DNA of 64,000 nucleotides from Bacillota bacterium (GCA_015059285.1 SVAS01000002.1:128572-192571); one strand, 5' to 3'; shown: positions 16,079 through 25,771, numbered from the stretch's first letter. The notes: generated from the sequence alone by a model not told the origin. Translations and numbers: made by a program.

Positions 16079-17548
16079 ATGAAAAATAGATCTATTTGGA
16101 AAGATCAAATAAAATTAGAAAGAACAAAAAATATTTTAACAGATAAAACAAGTACAGATATTTTAATTATTGGTTGTGGAATAAGTGGGTTATCCACAGG
16201 ATTAGAACTTTTGAAACAAGGTAAAAAATTTATTATGGTGGAAAAGAAACAAGTTGGAATGGGGATAACTGCGAATTCCACAGGAAAACTCACCTTCGCG
16301 CAAGGTTTAGTTTATGATAAGATTATAAAAAACTATGATTATATGACAGCTTTGAAATATTATAAATCACAAAAAGAGGCTATGAAGTTAGTAAATGATA
16401 ATATTAATGAATATCATATTGATTGTGATTATGAAAAAGTATCATCTTATATATTTACAGATAATATAAAAGATATCAAAAAGATAGAAAAGGAAGAAAA
16501 GTTTTATAATAGAGCTAGAGTAAAATATCATAAAATATATTCTCTTCCTAATAATTATCCTTTAAAATACGGTCTTGAATTTGAAGATACAGCTCTTTTT
16601 AATCCTTTAAAATATGTTTGTGGTTTAAAAAAAATAATTGAAAAAAGTGATAACAAGATATTTGAAAATACAACAGTTCATAGTATTAAAAAATTAGGTC
16701 GTAAGTATAAGGTTATAACTGATAGAGGCGTAATATACGCTAAAAAGGTAGTAGTAGCAACTCATTATCCGTTTTTTATTATCCCTAGTTTTATTCCATT
16801 TAAAACATATATAGAAAAATCATATGTTCTAGCATCCAAAATGAAGTGTTCTAAAATATCCGCAATTACATCTTGTAAGCCAACTATTTCTATGAGAAAT
16901 TATAAAGATGATTATTTTATTTTTGCATCTAATTCTCATAGTACAAGTACTCATTTAAATATAAAAAAACAATTTGATGAACTTTTACTGAAATATAATA
17001 ATCATTTTAATGATGAAATAGAGTATTTATGGTCTACACATGATGTTATGACAAATGATAATCTTCCGTATATAGGTAAAGTAAAAAATGAACAAATATA
17101 TATTGCGACAGGATTTAATAAATGGGGTATGACTAATGGAGTTTTAAGTGGAAAAATTATTTCAGATTTAATATCAAACATATATAATCCTTATGCTTCT
17201 ATATTTTCTTTAAATAGAAAATTTAGTTTGATGCGTATTTTAAATTCAATTAAAAATAATAGTAAAACTTTTGCGACGTTAATTTTTACTAAAATTATTA
17301 AAAATCATAAGTTTTATGATAGAGTAGAGGTTGTGAATATTGATGGCGAAAGTGTAGGGATTTATTACTATAACGGTAAAGAATACCGGGTTAAAAATAC
17401 TTGTCCACATATGAAATGCTCATTAATTTTTAATGAGGTTGAAAAGACTTGGGATTGTCCTTGTCATGGGTCTAGATTTGATATTAAAGGTAATGTTATT
17501 AGTGGTCCCAGCACTTATAGTATAAAAATTGATAAGAAAAAAAACTAA
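16079..17548 (+). CDS. FAD-dependent (DAO-family) oxidoreductase fused to a Rieske [2Fe-2S] domain
   Basis: 489 residues. The N-terminal dinucleotide-binding motif DILIIGCGISGLSTGLELL and the following ANSTGKLT are typical of DAO-type FAD oxidases. YIATGFNKWGMTNG near residue 350 is the second FAD contact. The last ~70 residues are a Rieske domain with CPHMKC and CPCHGSRFD, giving the two Cys and two His that bind the 2Fe-2S cluster. Such fusions occur in Firmicutes; the substrate is not known, though amines or amino acids are usual for the family. The gene is monocistronic, with GGTGATAAT before the start. Confidence 0.85.
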   Translation: MKNRSIWKDQIKLERTKNILTDKTSTDILIIGCGISGLSTGLELLKQGKKFIMVEKKQVGMGITANSTGKLTFAQGLVYDKIIKNYDYMTALKYYKSQKEAMKLVNDNINEYHIDCDYEKVSSYIFTDNIKDIKKIEKEEKFYNRARVKYHKIYSLPNNYPLKYGLEFEDTALFNPLKYVCGLKKIIEKSDNKIFENTTVHSIKKLGRKYKVITDRGVIYAKKVVVATHYPFFIIPSFIPFKTYIEKSYVLASKMKCSKISAITSCKPTISMRNYKDDYFIFASNSHSTSTHLNIKKQFDELLLKYNNHFNDEIEYLWSTHDVMTNDNLPYIGKVKNEQIYIATGFNKWGMTNGVLSGKIISDLISNIYNPYASIFSLNRKFSLMRILNSIKNNSKTFATLIFTKIIKNHKFYDRVEVVNIDGESVGIYYYNGKEYRVKNTCPHMKCSLIFNEVEKTWDCPCHGSRFDIKGNVISGPSTYSIKIDKKKN

Positions 17549-17643
17549 TTTTACATCTTTTTACATAATTTTAATTATCTTGCTGAAAAATTACTTTTGT
17601 GCTATAATATTTAAAGGACGAAAAAATGGTAGAAGGTGTAAAT

Positions 17644-17982
17644 ATGGGTAAAGATAAAGCTTTAGCTATCAAATTAATTAAAAAAAAGATAAATAATGAT
17701 ACATATTTATCATATGATGAAATATCAGAAATCACAGGCTATCATTCAAAATATTTATTTCAATTAAAAAAAGAAATAATGGATGGTAGTATTAGTTTAG
17801 AACATGGTAATAAAAATAAAAAGCCTGTTAATGCTATAAGTGAAGATGAAAAAAAGAAGATAAAAGAACTTTATAATCGTTCTAGTGTAAGTATTAGAAA
17901 ATTTTGTAAGTTTTATAGTAAACGTAGTTACTCATGTATTTATAATATAATTCATGAAGATGATGAAAAAAGTAATAGTTAA
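17644..17982 (+). CDS. HTH protein resembling the N-terminus of an ISNCY-type transposase
   Basis: 112 residues holding one helix-turn-helix (LSYDEISEITGYHSKYLFQL), a basic linker rich in Lys and Asn, and a second helical region (SEDEKKKIKELYNRSSVSIRKFCKFY). This resembles the DNA-binding N-terminus of ISNCY/integrase-core transposases, but no DDE catalytic domain follows: the frame stops and the next gene is on the other strand. No terminal repeats are seen. It is either a transposase relic or an adopted regulator. Start 17644 fits the GAAGGTGTAAAT site better than ATG 17626. Confidence 0.55.
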   Translation: MGKDKALAIKLIKKKINNDTYLSYDEISEITGYHSKYLFQLKKEIMDGSISLEHGNKNKKPVNAISEDEKKKIKELYNRSSVSIRKFCKFYSKRSYSCIYNIIHEDDEKSNS

Positions 17983-17991
17983 TATTCCTTA

Positions 17992-18408
17992 TTAGTAATT
18001 TTTAAATATGAATTTCTCCATATTCTTTAAAGTTTGATAATCAATAAAATGTTCTATTTTTTCTACTTGTTCTAACGAGTAGTTTTTTTTATTTAAAAAT
18101 TTAAAAAATTTAACTAAAATATTATGTCTCCATAGTAGATATTTGCCAACACTTTCACCTTCTTCGGTTAAAGTAATTAACCCATATTTTTCAAAATTAA
18201 CTAGATGATATTCTTTTAATTTATTAATCATTTTAGATGCAGAAGACGGTTTAACATTTAATTTTTGGGCAATTTCTTTTATGTGTATTTTATCTTTATT
18301 TTTATTTCGATAAATCATTTCTAAGTAGTCTTCCATACTTTCAGTTATAAGTACTTTATTTTTAATTTTATAACCATTTAAAGTATAAAAGTTACTTTTT
18401 CTGTTCAT
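17992..18408 (-). CDS. DtxR/MntR-family metal-dependent regulator
   Basis: 138 residues: a winged helix (HIKEIAQKLNVKPSSASKMI recognition region) and a dimerisation domain without the SH3-like third domain, as in MntR. The MntR metal ligands can be placed: Asp27 and Glu30 in ESMEDYLEMI, a His in WRHNIL, and Glu...Glu-His in VEKIEHFI. It therefore probably binds Mn2+ or Fe2+ and then DNA. It is divergent from feoAB, with a palindromic site between them, so it most likely controls ferrous iron uptake and its own synthesis. Confidence 0.82.
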   Translation of the reverse strand: MNRKSNFYTLNGYKIKNKVLITESMEDYLEMIYRNKNKDKIHIKEIAQKLNVKPSSASKMINKLKEYHLVNFEKYGLITLTEEGESVGKYLLWRHNILVKFFKFLNKKNYSLEQVEKIEHFIDYQTLKNMEKFIFKNY

Positions 18409-18451
18409 ATGTAATAACCTCTTTCTATTTTTTTCATATATTATTTTAGAG

Positions 18452-18478
18452 TTAGTTAAGGGAAACTTTTATAACTAA
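18452..18478. promoter_or_regulatory. Candidate DtxR/MntR-type operator between the regulator and feoA
   Basis: TTAGTTA (18452-18458) and its exact complement TAACTAA (18472-18478) are separated by 13 bases in the divergent intergenic region. TTAG-type half sites are typical of DtxR-family operators. Binding here could control both directions. The assignment rests on position and symmetry. Confidence 0.5.
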
Positions 18479-18502
18479 TATTATGAAAGGAAGAATTTTG
18501 AT

Positions 18503-18739
18503 ATGAATGAGAAATACTTAAGTGATGCTTCTTTAGGCAGTTGCTATATTATAAAAAAAATTAATGTAGATGGTTCTATTAAAAGAAGACTTTTAGATAT
18601 AGGGATGATTGAAGGGACGAAAGTAGAAAATGTTTTAGTAAGTCCTTTTGGAGATCCTATGGCTTTTTTAATTAGAGGGGCTGTGATTGCTCTTAGAAAT
18701 GAAGTTACAAGTAAAATAGTTGTGGAGGCTTTAGCATGA
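18503..18739 (+). CDS. feoA: FeoA, ferrous iron transport accessory protein
   Basis: 78-residue SH3-like protein that supports FeoB. The family pattern is clear: GSCYIIKKIN, RRLLDIGMIEGTKVE, SPFGDPMAFLIRGAVIALRNE. It overlaps feoB by four bases (ATGA), so the two are cotranslated. Confidence 0.92.
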   Translation: MNEKYLSDASLGSCYIIKKINVDGSIKRRLLDIGMIEGTKVENVLVSPFGDPMAFLIRGAVIALRNEVTSKIVVEALA

Positions 18740-20820
18740 AAAAAAATTGGTTATCTAAGACAGTTGCTTTAGCTGGAAATCCTAATGTTGGGAAATCAAC
18801 TGTTTTTAATACGTTAACTGGACTTCATCAGCACACTGGTAATTGGCCAGGCAAAACAGTTAGTAATGCTAGTGGTAATTTTATATATAATAATATTGAA
18901 TATACTATTTTTGATTTGCCGGGAACATACTCTTTGATATCGCATTCAAAAGAAGAGGAAGTAGCTAGAGATTTTATTTGTTTTGAAAATCCAGATGTTA
19001 CAATTGTTGTGTGTGATGCTGTTTGTTTAGAAAGAAATCTTAATTTAGTTTTACAAACAATTGAAATAACTGATAATGTAGTTGTATGTGTCAATTTGAT
19101 GGATGAAGCTAAAAAGAAAAAAATAGAAGTTGATTTAGTGAAATTGGAAAAACTACTAGGTGTACCAGTAATAGGTGCAGCAGCTAGAAATAAAGTTGGA
19201 ATAGAAAAACTTTTAGAACAAGTTGACAATTTAGTAACAAAGAAAAAACGTGTATCTCCACTTAAAATAAAATATTCAGACAAAATAGAAGAGGCTATTA
19301 ATAAAGTAGAAAGTGTTTTAAAAGAAGTAAACATACCTTTTAATAAAAGGTGGTTATCTTTAAAATTAATTGATGATGAAAAAGACTTAATTATTACTTT
19401 AAATAAATATTTGGGTAAAAATATTATGAATTTTAAAGGGGTATTTAAAGCTATAAGTGAAGCTAGGAAAATTTTAATGGAAGATAATATTAAAGTTGAT
19501 AAACTTAAAGATAGTGTTGTTTCTACAATTATATCTCTTTCAGAACATATTTCTAAAGAAGTAGTTACGTTTAAAAAGAAAGATTATAATAAAAGGGATA
19601 AAAAGATTGATAAATTTTTAACTAATAAATGGACTGGAATACCAGTTATGCTTTTACTTTTGATGGGTATTTTATGGATTACGATTGTTGGAGCCAATTA
19701 TCCTTCTAACTTCTTATTTGATTTACTTTTTAAATTAGAAGTCTACTTTATTGATTTTTTTAATTTTCTTAAATTTCCTACTATAGTAAGTGAAATTTTA
19801 GTATATGGTGTTTACCGAGTTTTAGCTTGGGTAGTAGCAGTTATGCTTCCGCCAATGGCTATATTTTTCCCCCTATTTACAATACTAGAAGATATTGGGT
19901 ATCTGCCTAGAATAGCCTTTAATTTAGATAAGTGTTTTAAAAAATGTTCAGCGTGTGGGAAACAAGCATTAACTATGTGTATGGGATTTGGATGTAATGC
20001 AGTAGGAGTAACTGGAGCTAGAATTATTGATTCGCCTAGAGAAAGGCTTATTGCTATTTTAACTAATGTATTTGTTCCTTGTAATGGAAGGTTTCCTACT
20101 ATAATTTCTATTATTACGATGTTTTTTGTAGGATTTGGAGTTGGCTTTGGGAATAGTTTACTTAGTAGTCTTATATTAACGTTAGTTATTTTAATTGGTA
20201 TATCTATGACTTTTTTAATATCAAAAATATTATCTAAAACAATATTGAAAGGATTTCCTTCTTCCTTTACTCTAGAACTTCCTCCATATAGAAGACCTCA
20301 AATAGGGAAAGTTATTATACGCTCAATTTTTGATAGAACTTTATTTGTTTTAGGTAGAGCAATTTCTGTTGCGGCTCCAGCTGGTTTAGTAATTTGGTTG
20401 ATGGCTAATATAGATATTCAAAATATATCTTTATTAAAACATTGTTCTAATTTTTTGGATCCTTTTGGGAACTTAATAGGATTAGATGGCGTTATATTAA
20501 TGGCTTTTATTTTAGGGTTTCCAGCTAATGAAATAGTGGTTCCTATTATGATTATGGGATATATGGCAACTAGTAATTTAACAGAGTTTAACAATTTAAT
20601 AGAACTCAAAACTCTACTTATAAATAATGGATGGACTTGGGTAACTGCTATATGTTTTATCTTGTTTTCACTTATTCATTTCCCTTGTTCAACGACTATT
20701 CTTACAATAAAAAAAGAAACAGGTAGTTCTAAGTGGACTATATTTTCCTTTTTATTACCAACTATTATAGGAATAATTATGTGTTGTTTAGTAAATTGTT
20801 TGTTAAGTTTATTTTTATAA
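18736..20820 (+). CDS. feoB: FeoB, ferrous iron transporter with GTPase domain
   Basis: 694-residue inner-membrane Fe2+ importer. The cytoplasmic G domain has G1 GNPNVGKST (14-22), G3 DLPGTYSL and G4 NLMDEA; a helical guanine-dissociation-inhibitor region (to about residue 290) precedes the membrane part. The two gate motifs are seen: LPPMAIFFPLFTILEDIGYLPR followed by CGKQ..GFGCNAVGV, and later GFPANEIVVP. A basic cytoplasmic segment carries KKCSACGKQ. It is somewhat shorter than E. coli FeoB, mainly at the C-terminus, and no feoC follows. It is likely repressed by the divergent DtxR/MntR-family protein when metal is plentiful. Confidence 0.95.
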   Translation: MKKNWLSKTVALAGNPNVGKSTVFNTLTGLHQHTGNWPGKTVSNASGNFIYNNIEYTIFDLPGTYSLISHSKEEEVARDFICFENPDVTIVVCDAVCLERNLNLVLQTIEITDNVVVCVNLMDEAKKKKIEVDLVKLEKLLGVPVIGAAARNKVGIEKLLEQVDNLVTKKKRVSPLKIKYSDKIEEAINKVESVLKEVNIPFNKRWLSLKLIDDEKDLIITLNKYLGKNIMNFKGVFKAISEARKILMEDNIKVDKLKDSVVSTIISLSEHISKEVVTFKKKDYNKRDKKIDKFLTNKWTGIPVMLLLLMGILWITIVGANYPSNFLFDLLFKLEVYFIDFFNFLKFPTIVSEILVYGVYRVLAWVVAVMLPPMAIFFPLFTILEDIGYLPRIAFNLDKCFKKCSACGKQALTMCMGFGCNAVGVTGARIIDSPRERLIAILTNVFVPCNGRFPTIISIITMFFVGFGVGFGNSLLSSLILTLVILIGISMTFLISKILSKTILKGFPSSFTLELPPYRRPQIGKVIIRSIFDRTLFVLGRAISVAAPAGLVIWLMANIDIQNISLLKHCSNFLDPFGNLIGLDGVILMAFILGFPANEIVVPIMIMGYMATSNLTEFNNLIELKTLLINNGWTWVTAICFILFSLIHFPCSTTILTIKKETGSSKWTIFSFLLPTIIGIIMCCLVNCLLSLFL

Positions 20821-20846
20821 TTGTGATTAATTTCACAATTTTTTTG
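20819..20846 (+). terminator. Terminator after feoB
   Basis: AATTGTGA (20819-20826), a six-base loop, TCACAATT (20833-20840), then a T run. Confidence 0.85.
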
Positions 20847-20908
20847 TCGATATAAATAAATTCTAAAATCATAATAACATATATATATTTTAGTGTAGGA
20901 GGGTACTT

Positions 20909-23512
20909 ATGAACTATAGCAAAGATGGACTAAGTGATTTAGAAGTAGAGAAAAGTCGTAAAAAAAATGGAAGCAATGTAATTACTTCTACTAAGAAGAA
21001 TAGTTTTTTTAGTTTGTTAATAGAGTCTTTAGGGGATCCTATTATTCGTATATTATTAATAGCTTTAGCAATTAAAACTATTTTTTTAATTAAGAATTTT
21101 GATTGGTATGAAACAATTGGGATTGTTATAGCTATATTTTTAGCATCTTTCATTTCTTCAATTTCAGAATATGGAAGTAATAAAGCATTTGAAAAGTTGC
21201 AGGAAGAATCTTCTAAAATTAAAAGTAGAGTAAAAAGAAATGGTAAAATAATAGAAATTAGTTGTGATGATATAGTAGTTGGAGATATTGTAAAACTAGA
21301 AACAGGGGATAAGATACCCGCGGATGGTTATATTGTAGAAGGAGATGTTACAGTTGATGAATCTTCTATTAATGGTGAAGCTAAAGAAAAATATAAGGAA
21401 GCTGTAAATGGACAAGTAACAGAAAAAAATATGGTGTTTAGAGGAACTGTTGTTTATAGCAAAAGTGCTTTGATGTTAGTTACTAAGGTAGGAGATAACA
21501 CATTTTATGGGGATTTAGCTCGTGAAATACAAGAAAAACCTAGTGAAAGTCCTTTAAAATTAAGACTTAGAAAACTAGCTAGCATCATTAGCAAAATAGG
21601 TTATTTTGGGGCTTTTTTAGTAAGTTTTTCTTATCTTTTTTCGGTAGTTGTTATAAATAATAATTTTAACTTAGATTTAATACTAAATACTTTAACTAAC
21701 TTTCCTTTAATGTTTGGTCATATTTTATATGCTTTAACTTTATCAGTAACAATTATTGTAGTAGCTGTTCCAGAAGGTCTTCCGATGATGATAACACTTG
21801 TTTTATCTTCAAATATGAAAAGAATGTTAAAGGATAATGTTTTAGTTAGAAAACTTGTGGGGATAGAAACTGCTGGTAGTTTAAATATTTTATTTACTGA
21901 TAAAACAGGTACACTTACTAAAGGTAAATTAGAAGTAATAGGTTATGTTAATTCAGATTTAAAAAGATATTGTAGTGAAGAAGAAATAAAAAAAACTAAG
22001 CTATATGATTTGGTTTCTAAATCTTTTGCTTGGAATAATGCAAGTAGTTATGATATTGCTTCAAATAAAGCAATTGGTGGTAATATAACTGATAGAGCTT
22101 TAAGAAATTTTATGAAAACTTATAATGAAATCCCTAAAAAAATTCGTGAAATTCCTTTTGATAGTAAACTTAAATATTCTCTTGTTAGTGTAGATAAAAC
22201 AAATTATATAAAAGGCGCTCCTGAAGTAATATTAAAAAACTGTAATAAATGTTATGATACTTTAGGTAAAGTAAAGAGTTTTAATTTTAAAACCAACATT
22301 TATAAATATATAGAAGAAAAAACTAAAGAGGGGATTAGAGTAATAGCTTTGGCAACTTCAAATTATTATAAGGAATTAGATCCTATGAAAAATTTAGTAT
22401 TTTTGGGGCTTGTTTTAATAAAAGATGAAGTTAGAAAAGAAGCTGTTGAAGGAATTAAACTTGTAAGTGATGCTGGCATTCAAACTGTTATGATTACAGG
22501 GGATAATAAAGATACTGCCTTGTCTATTGGTAAAGAAGTAGGATTAATTAAATGTTCTAATGATTTGGTTTTGACAAGTGATGAATTAAAATTAATGAAC
22601 GATGAGAGTGTAAAAAAAATAATTCCTAATTTAAAAATAGTTGCTAGAAGTCTTCCAAATGATAAAAGTAGATTAGTACGTCTTAGTCAAGAATTAGATT
22701 TAGTAGTAGGAATGACAGGTGATGGGGTAAATGATGCTCCGGCTTTGAAAAAAGCTGACGTTGGATTTGCTATGGGAAGTGGTACTGAAGTATCAAAAGA
22801 AGCTAGTGATATTGTTATTTTAGATGACAATTTTTTATCTATTTCCAAAGCTATTTTATTTGGACGAACTATATTTAAAAGTATTAGAAAATTTATTATA
22901 GTCCAACTTACTATTAATTTTTGTGCTATAGCGCTTTCAATAATTGGACCATTTATTGGAATTGATACACCGATTACTGTTATTCAAATGTTATGGTTAA
23001 ATATGGTAATGGATACTTTAGCAGGTCTAGCATTTGCATATGAACCTCCACTTTTAGAATATATGAAAGAAAAACCTAAAAAAAAGGATGAATCAATTAT
23101 TAATAAATACATGTTTGGTCATATTTGTGTTATTGGGTTATATTCTGCTTTAATTTGTATTTTGTTTTTAAAACTACCTTTTGTTCATAATTTTTTTAAT
23201 AATGAAGGAGAGTTTTTAACAGCCTTTTTTGGCTTATTTATTTTTATTGATATTTTCAATAGTTTTTGCGCGAGAACTCATAGGTTAAATCTACTAGCTA
23301 ATATAACAAAAAATAAAGTGTTTTTAGGAATTATGTTGTTTATTGTTATTGTACAAATAATTCTTATTTATTTTGGTGGGACACTATTTAGAACTACAGG
23401 ACTAACATTTATGGAATTTCAGATAATGATTTTAATTGCAGCTTCTATTATACCAATTGATTTTATTAGAAAAATTTATTTAAGGAGTAAAAAAGATTAT
23501 AGTGGTGTATAG
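20909..23512 (+). CDS. Calcium-transporting P-type ATPase (P2 type)
   Basis: 867-residue ion pump. The phosphorylation motif DKTGTLTKG is near residue 331, the actuator-domain motif reads SSINGEAKE where TGES is usual (Ala for Ser/Thr variant), and MTGDGVNDAPALKKADVGFAMG forms the hinge. The fourth membrane segment has VVAVPEGLPM, the calcium-site motif of P2A/P2B ATPases, and the second half has NMVMDTLAGLAFAYEP. The family exports Ca2+ using ATP. A PMCA-like (P2B) assignment fits best. It is transcribed alone with ribosome site AGGAGGG. Confidence 0.87.
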   Translation: MNYSKDGLSDLEVEKSRKKNGSNVITSTKKNSFFSLLIESLGDPIIRILLIALAIKTIFLIKNFDWYETIGIVIAIFLASFISSISEYGSNKAFEKLQEESSKIKSRVKRNGKIIEISCDDIVVGDIVKLETGDKIPADGYIVEGDVTVDESSINGEAKEKYKEAVNGQVTEKNMVFRGTVVYSKSALMLVTKVGDNTFYGDLAREIQEKPSESPLKLRLRKLASIISKIGYFGAFLVSFSYLFSVVVINNNFNLDLILNTLTNFPLMFGHILYALTLSVTIIVVAVPEGLPMMITLVLSSNMKRMLKDNVLVRKLVGIETAGSLNILFTDKTGTLTKGKLEVIGYVNSDLKRYCSEEEIKKTKLYDLVSKSFAWNNASSYDIASNKAIGGNITDRALRNFMKTYNEIPKKIREIPFDSKLKYSLVSVDKTNYIKGAPEVILKNCNKCYDTLGKVKSFNFKTNIYKYIEEKTKEGIRVIALATSNYYKELDPMKNLVFLGLVLIKDEVRKEAVEGIKLVSDAGIQTVMITGDNKDTALSIGKEVGLIKCSNDLVLTSDELKLMNDESVKKIIPNLKIVARSLPNDKSRLVRLSQELDLVVGMTGDGVNDAPALKKADVGFAMGSGTEVSKEASDIVILDDNFLSISKAILFGRTIFKSIRKFIIVQLTINFCAIALSIIGPFIGIDTPITVIQMLWLNMVMDTLAGLAFAYEPPLLEYMKEKPKKKDESIINKYMFGHICVIGLYSALICILFLKLPFVHNFFNNEGEFLTAFFGLFIFIDIFNSFCARTHRLNLLANITKNKVFLGIMLFIVIVQIILIYFGGTLFRTTGLTFMEFQIMILIAASIIPIDFIRKIYLRSKKDYSGV

Positions 23513-23564
23513 CTTGTACTCATAAAAGAAATATTTTTTCATAGTCTTAATTAGGAGGCTTATT

Positions 23565-24395
23565 ATGAAAGAAAAATTAATACTTATTTTAAAAGGTATA
23601 ATTATTGGTGCTGGAAAGATAATACCTGGGGTTTCTGGTGGAATGCTTGCGATAACTTTAAATGTTTATGATAGAGCTATTAAATCAATAAGTAATTTTT
23701 TTAAAAATGTTAAAGAAAATTTTACATTTTTATTTACACTTGGTATTGGAATATTGCTTTCTATTTTATCTGTTAGTAAATTAATTGAATATACTTTAGA
23801 TAACTATTATCTTCCGACAATGTTACTTTTTATAGGAATGATTATTGGTGGTATTCCTTCAATAGTTAATGAAGCAAAGCAAGAAAAAAGCTTAAAAAAC
23901 ATTATTATTATGCTTATACCTTTTATTCTTATATTCATACTGTCAATAACTAGTAATATTTTTAATATGGGTAGTGTAAAAGGAGTTAAAGTTATACCTA
24001 TGATATTAATTGGAATAGTGGATGCAATTACAATGATTATTCCAGGGATAAGTGGTACAGCAATTTTAATGATGCTTGGATATTATGATATCATAATAAG
24101 TTCATTTAGTTCTTTTACCAATTTATCATTACTTTCTTATAATTTAAGTATTATAATTCCTTTTGGAATAGGAATGATTATTGGTGTTATAACTCTTTCA
24201 AAAATAATTAACTATTTATTAAATAAATATAGAATTAGTTGTTTATATGCAATTATAGGTTTTTCAATTTCTTCCATTTTATTGTTGCTAATAGAAACTT
24301 TAAAAAACAATTATTATATAGGTGAAGTTTTAATATCTTTAGTATTACTAGTTGTAGGTTATTTTATTAGTAGTAGACTAGATAAAGTTGGTTAA
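23565..24395 (+). CDS. popT: DUF368 family membrane protein, probable polyprenyl-phosphate translocase (PopT)
   Basis: 276 residues, about eight membrane segments. The family signature occurs twice as an internal repeat: GAGKIIPGVSGGMLAITLNVYD near the start and ITMIIPGISGTAILMMLGYYD near residue 160. DUF368 proteins have been shown to recycle undecaprenyl phosphate across the membrane for wall and glycan synthesis, and the name PopT was given to them; that function is taken from the family. It is monocistronic, with ribosome site TAGGAGG. Confidence 0.8.
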   Translation: MKEKLILILKGIIIGAGKIIPGVSGGMLAITLNVYDRAIKSISNFFKNVKENFTFLFTLGIGILLSILSVSKLIEYTLDNYYLPTMLLFIGMIIGGIPSIVNEAKQEKSLKNIIIMLIPFILIFILSITSNIFNMGSVKGVKVIPMILIGIVDAITMIIPGISGTAILMMLGYYDIIISSFSSFTNLSLLSYNLSIIIPFGIGMIIGVITLSKIINYLLNKYRISCLYAIIGFSISSILLLLIETLKNNYYIGEVLISLVLLVVGYFISSRLDKVG

Positions 24396-24409
24396 TAACA
24401 TTTTAAAAT

Positions 24410-24436
24410 ACTTAAGTATATCTTAGGTGTTTTTTT
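24410..24436 (+). terminator. Terminator after the DUF368 gene
   Basis: ACTTAAG (24410-24416) pairs with CTTAGGT (24422-24428, one G-U), then seven T. Confidence 0.6.
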
Positions 24437-24483
24437 ATTGAAAGTTCTTTCAATCAGGTATATAATAATAATGGAGGTACACA

Positions 24484-25707
24484 ATGAAAAAGAAGAAAAA
24501 AGGAAAGTTAAAAATAAAAAATATATTAATATTAGTTTTAAGTTTATTACTGATAGTTTTTTTTATAGTCAAATTATGTTCTAGAAAAGCGTTTGAAGTA
24601 GAAATGAAGACAACTACAATGAATGTGGGAGATGTTTATGAGGATAATTTTAAAGCTACTTTTAAAGGTGAAGATGTTACTAAAAAAGTAAAAGTTACTA
24701 ATAATATTTTTAGTGAAAAAATAGGAAAATATCAAGTTACTTTTACATATAAGACTGGTAAAAAGAAATATAAAGTTATTAAAGAGATAGAAATAAAAGA
24801 CAAAGAAAAACCAGTTATAACATTATCTAAAGGGGATGAAGTTACAATTTTGCTTGATAATGAATATAAAGAACCAGGATATAAAGCTATGGATAATTAT
24901 GATGGCGAATTAACTAAAAAGGTAAGTGTTAGTGGTAAGGTAGACACTTCTAAAGAAGGGACTTATGAACTTAAATATACTGTTACTGATAGTAGTAAAA
25001 ATAAAGCTACTGCTATTAGAAAAGTAATTGTGACTAAAGAATCACCTCTAGATAAAAGTGTTAAAGATTTTAAACTAGAAGGAATTTTCACTAATGTATT
25101 ACTTGCTGAGACTGAAGATAAAGGTAGTGCGTATTCAGATGAGTTTATTTTTGCTGGAGATTCTACAGCTTTATATTATGTAATTAATAAACAAATAACA
25201 GGTAAGAGATTATGGCATAAAGAAGGAATTGATCCTGAAACAGCTTTAACAAATTCAATTTATATAAATCATATTGAAACAAATAAAACTTTTATAGAAA
25301 ATTTTAAAGAGCATAAACCTAAAAAAGTTGTTATGACATTAGGTACAAATAGTGCGGCTTATATGGAACCTTCATATTTTATTAAAAATTACAAAAAATT
25401 AATTAAGGGAATAAAAGAAGTTAGCCCTGACACTTTAATTATTGTTCAGTCAATACCACCAGTAGATATTTCATATGATAAAAAAAGTAGTGGAATTAAT
25501 AATGATAAAATTAATAAATTAAATTACTATATTTTAGAAATGTGTAATGAATTAAATGTTCCATTTTTAAATTCTGCGGAAGCTTTGAAAAATGAAAATG
25601 GTACTTTGAAATCTGGTTATGCTATTAAAGATGGCATTCATTTATCTAAAAGTGGTAATGAGATTATAATGAAATATTTAGAAAATCATGCTTATGAAGA
25701 AGACTAA
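24484..25707 (+). CDS. Second cell-surface SGNH-type hydrolase with DUF5011 Ig-like domains
   Basis: 407 residues, a paralogue of the 7709-8911 protein with the same order: membrane anchor (about 13-31), two DUF5011-like domains (second with YKEPGYKAMDNYDGELT) and an SGNH-like hydrolase domain. Hydrolase motifs are FAGDSTALYYV (Ser block), MTLGTNSAAY (Gly/Asn block) and KDGIHLSKSGNEI (Asp-x-x-His). Sequence between the motifs has diverged considerably, so this is an old duplication and the substrates may differ. The gene is transcribed alone with its own terminator. Confidence 0.8.
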   Translation: MKKKKKGKLKIKNILILVLSLLLIVFFIVKLCSRKAFEVEMKTTTMNVGDVYEDNFKATFKGEDVTKKVKVTNNIFSEKIGKYQVTFTYKTGKKKYKVIKEIEIKDKEKPVITLSKGDEVTILLDNEYKEPGYKAMDNYDGELTKKVSVSGKVDTSKEGTYELKYTVTDSSKNKATAIRKVIVTKESPLDKSVKDFKLEGIFTNVLLAETEDKGSAYSDEFIFAGDSTALYYVINKQITGKRLWHKEGIDPETALTNSIYINHIETNKTFIENFKEHKPKKVVMTLGTNSAAYMEPSYFIKNYKKLIKGIKEVSPDTLIIVQSIPPVDISYDKKSSGINNDKINKLNYYILEMCNELNVPFLNSAEALKNENGTLKSGYAIKDGIHLSKSGNEIIMKYLENHAYEED

Positions 25708-25723
25708 AATTTAGTCTTTTTAT
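25700..25723 (+). terminator. Terminator overlapping the end of the second SGNH gene
   Basis: AAGACTAAA (25700-25708) pairs with TTTAGTCTT (25710-25718), then T-rich. Confidence 0.75.
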
Positions 25724-25771
25724 TTTGTAAAAATTACCACTATCAATCATATAATATAATGAGGTGACTAT

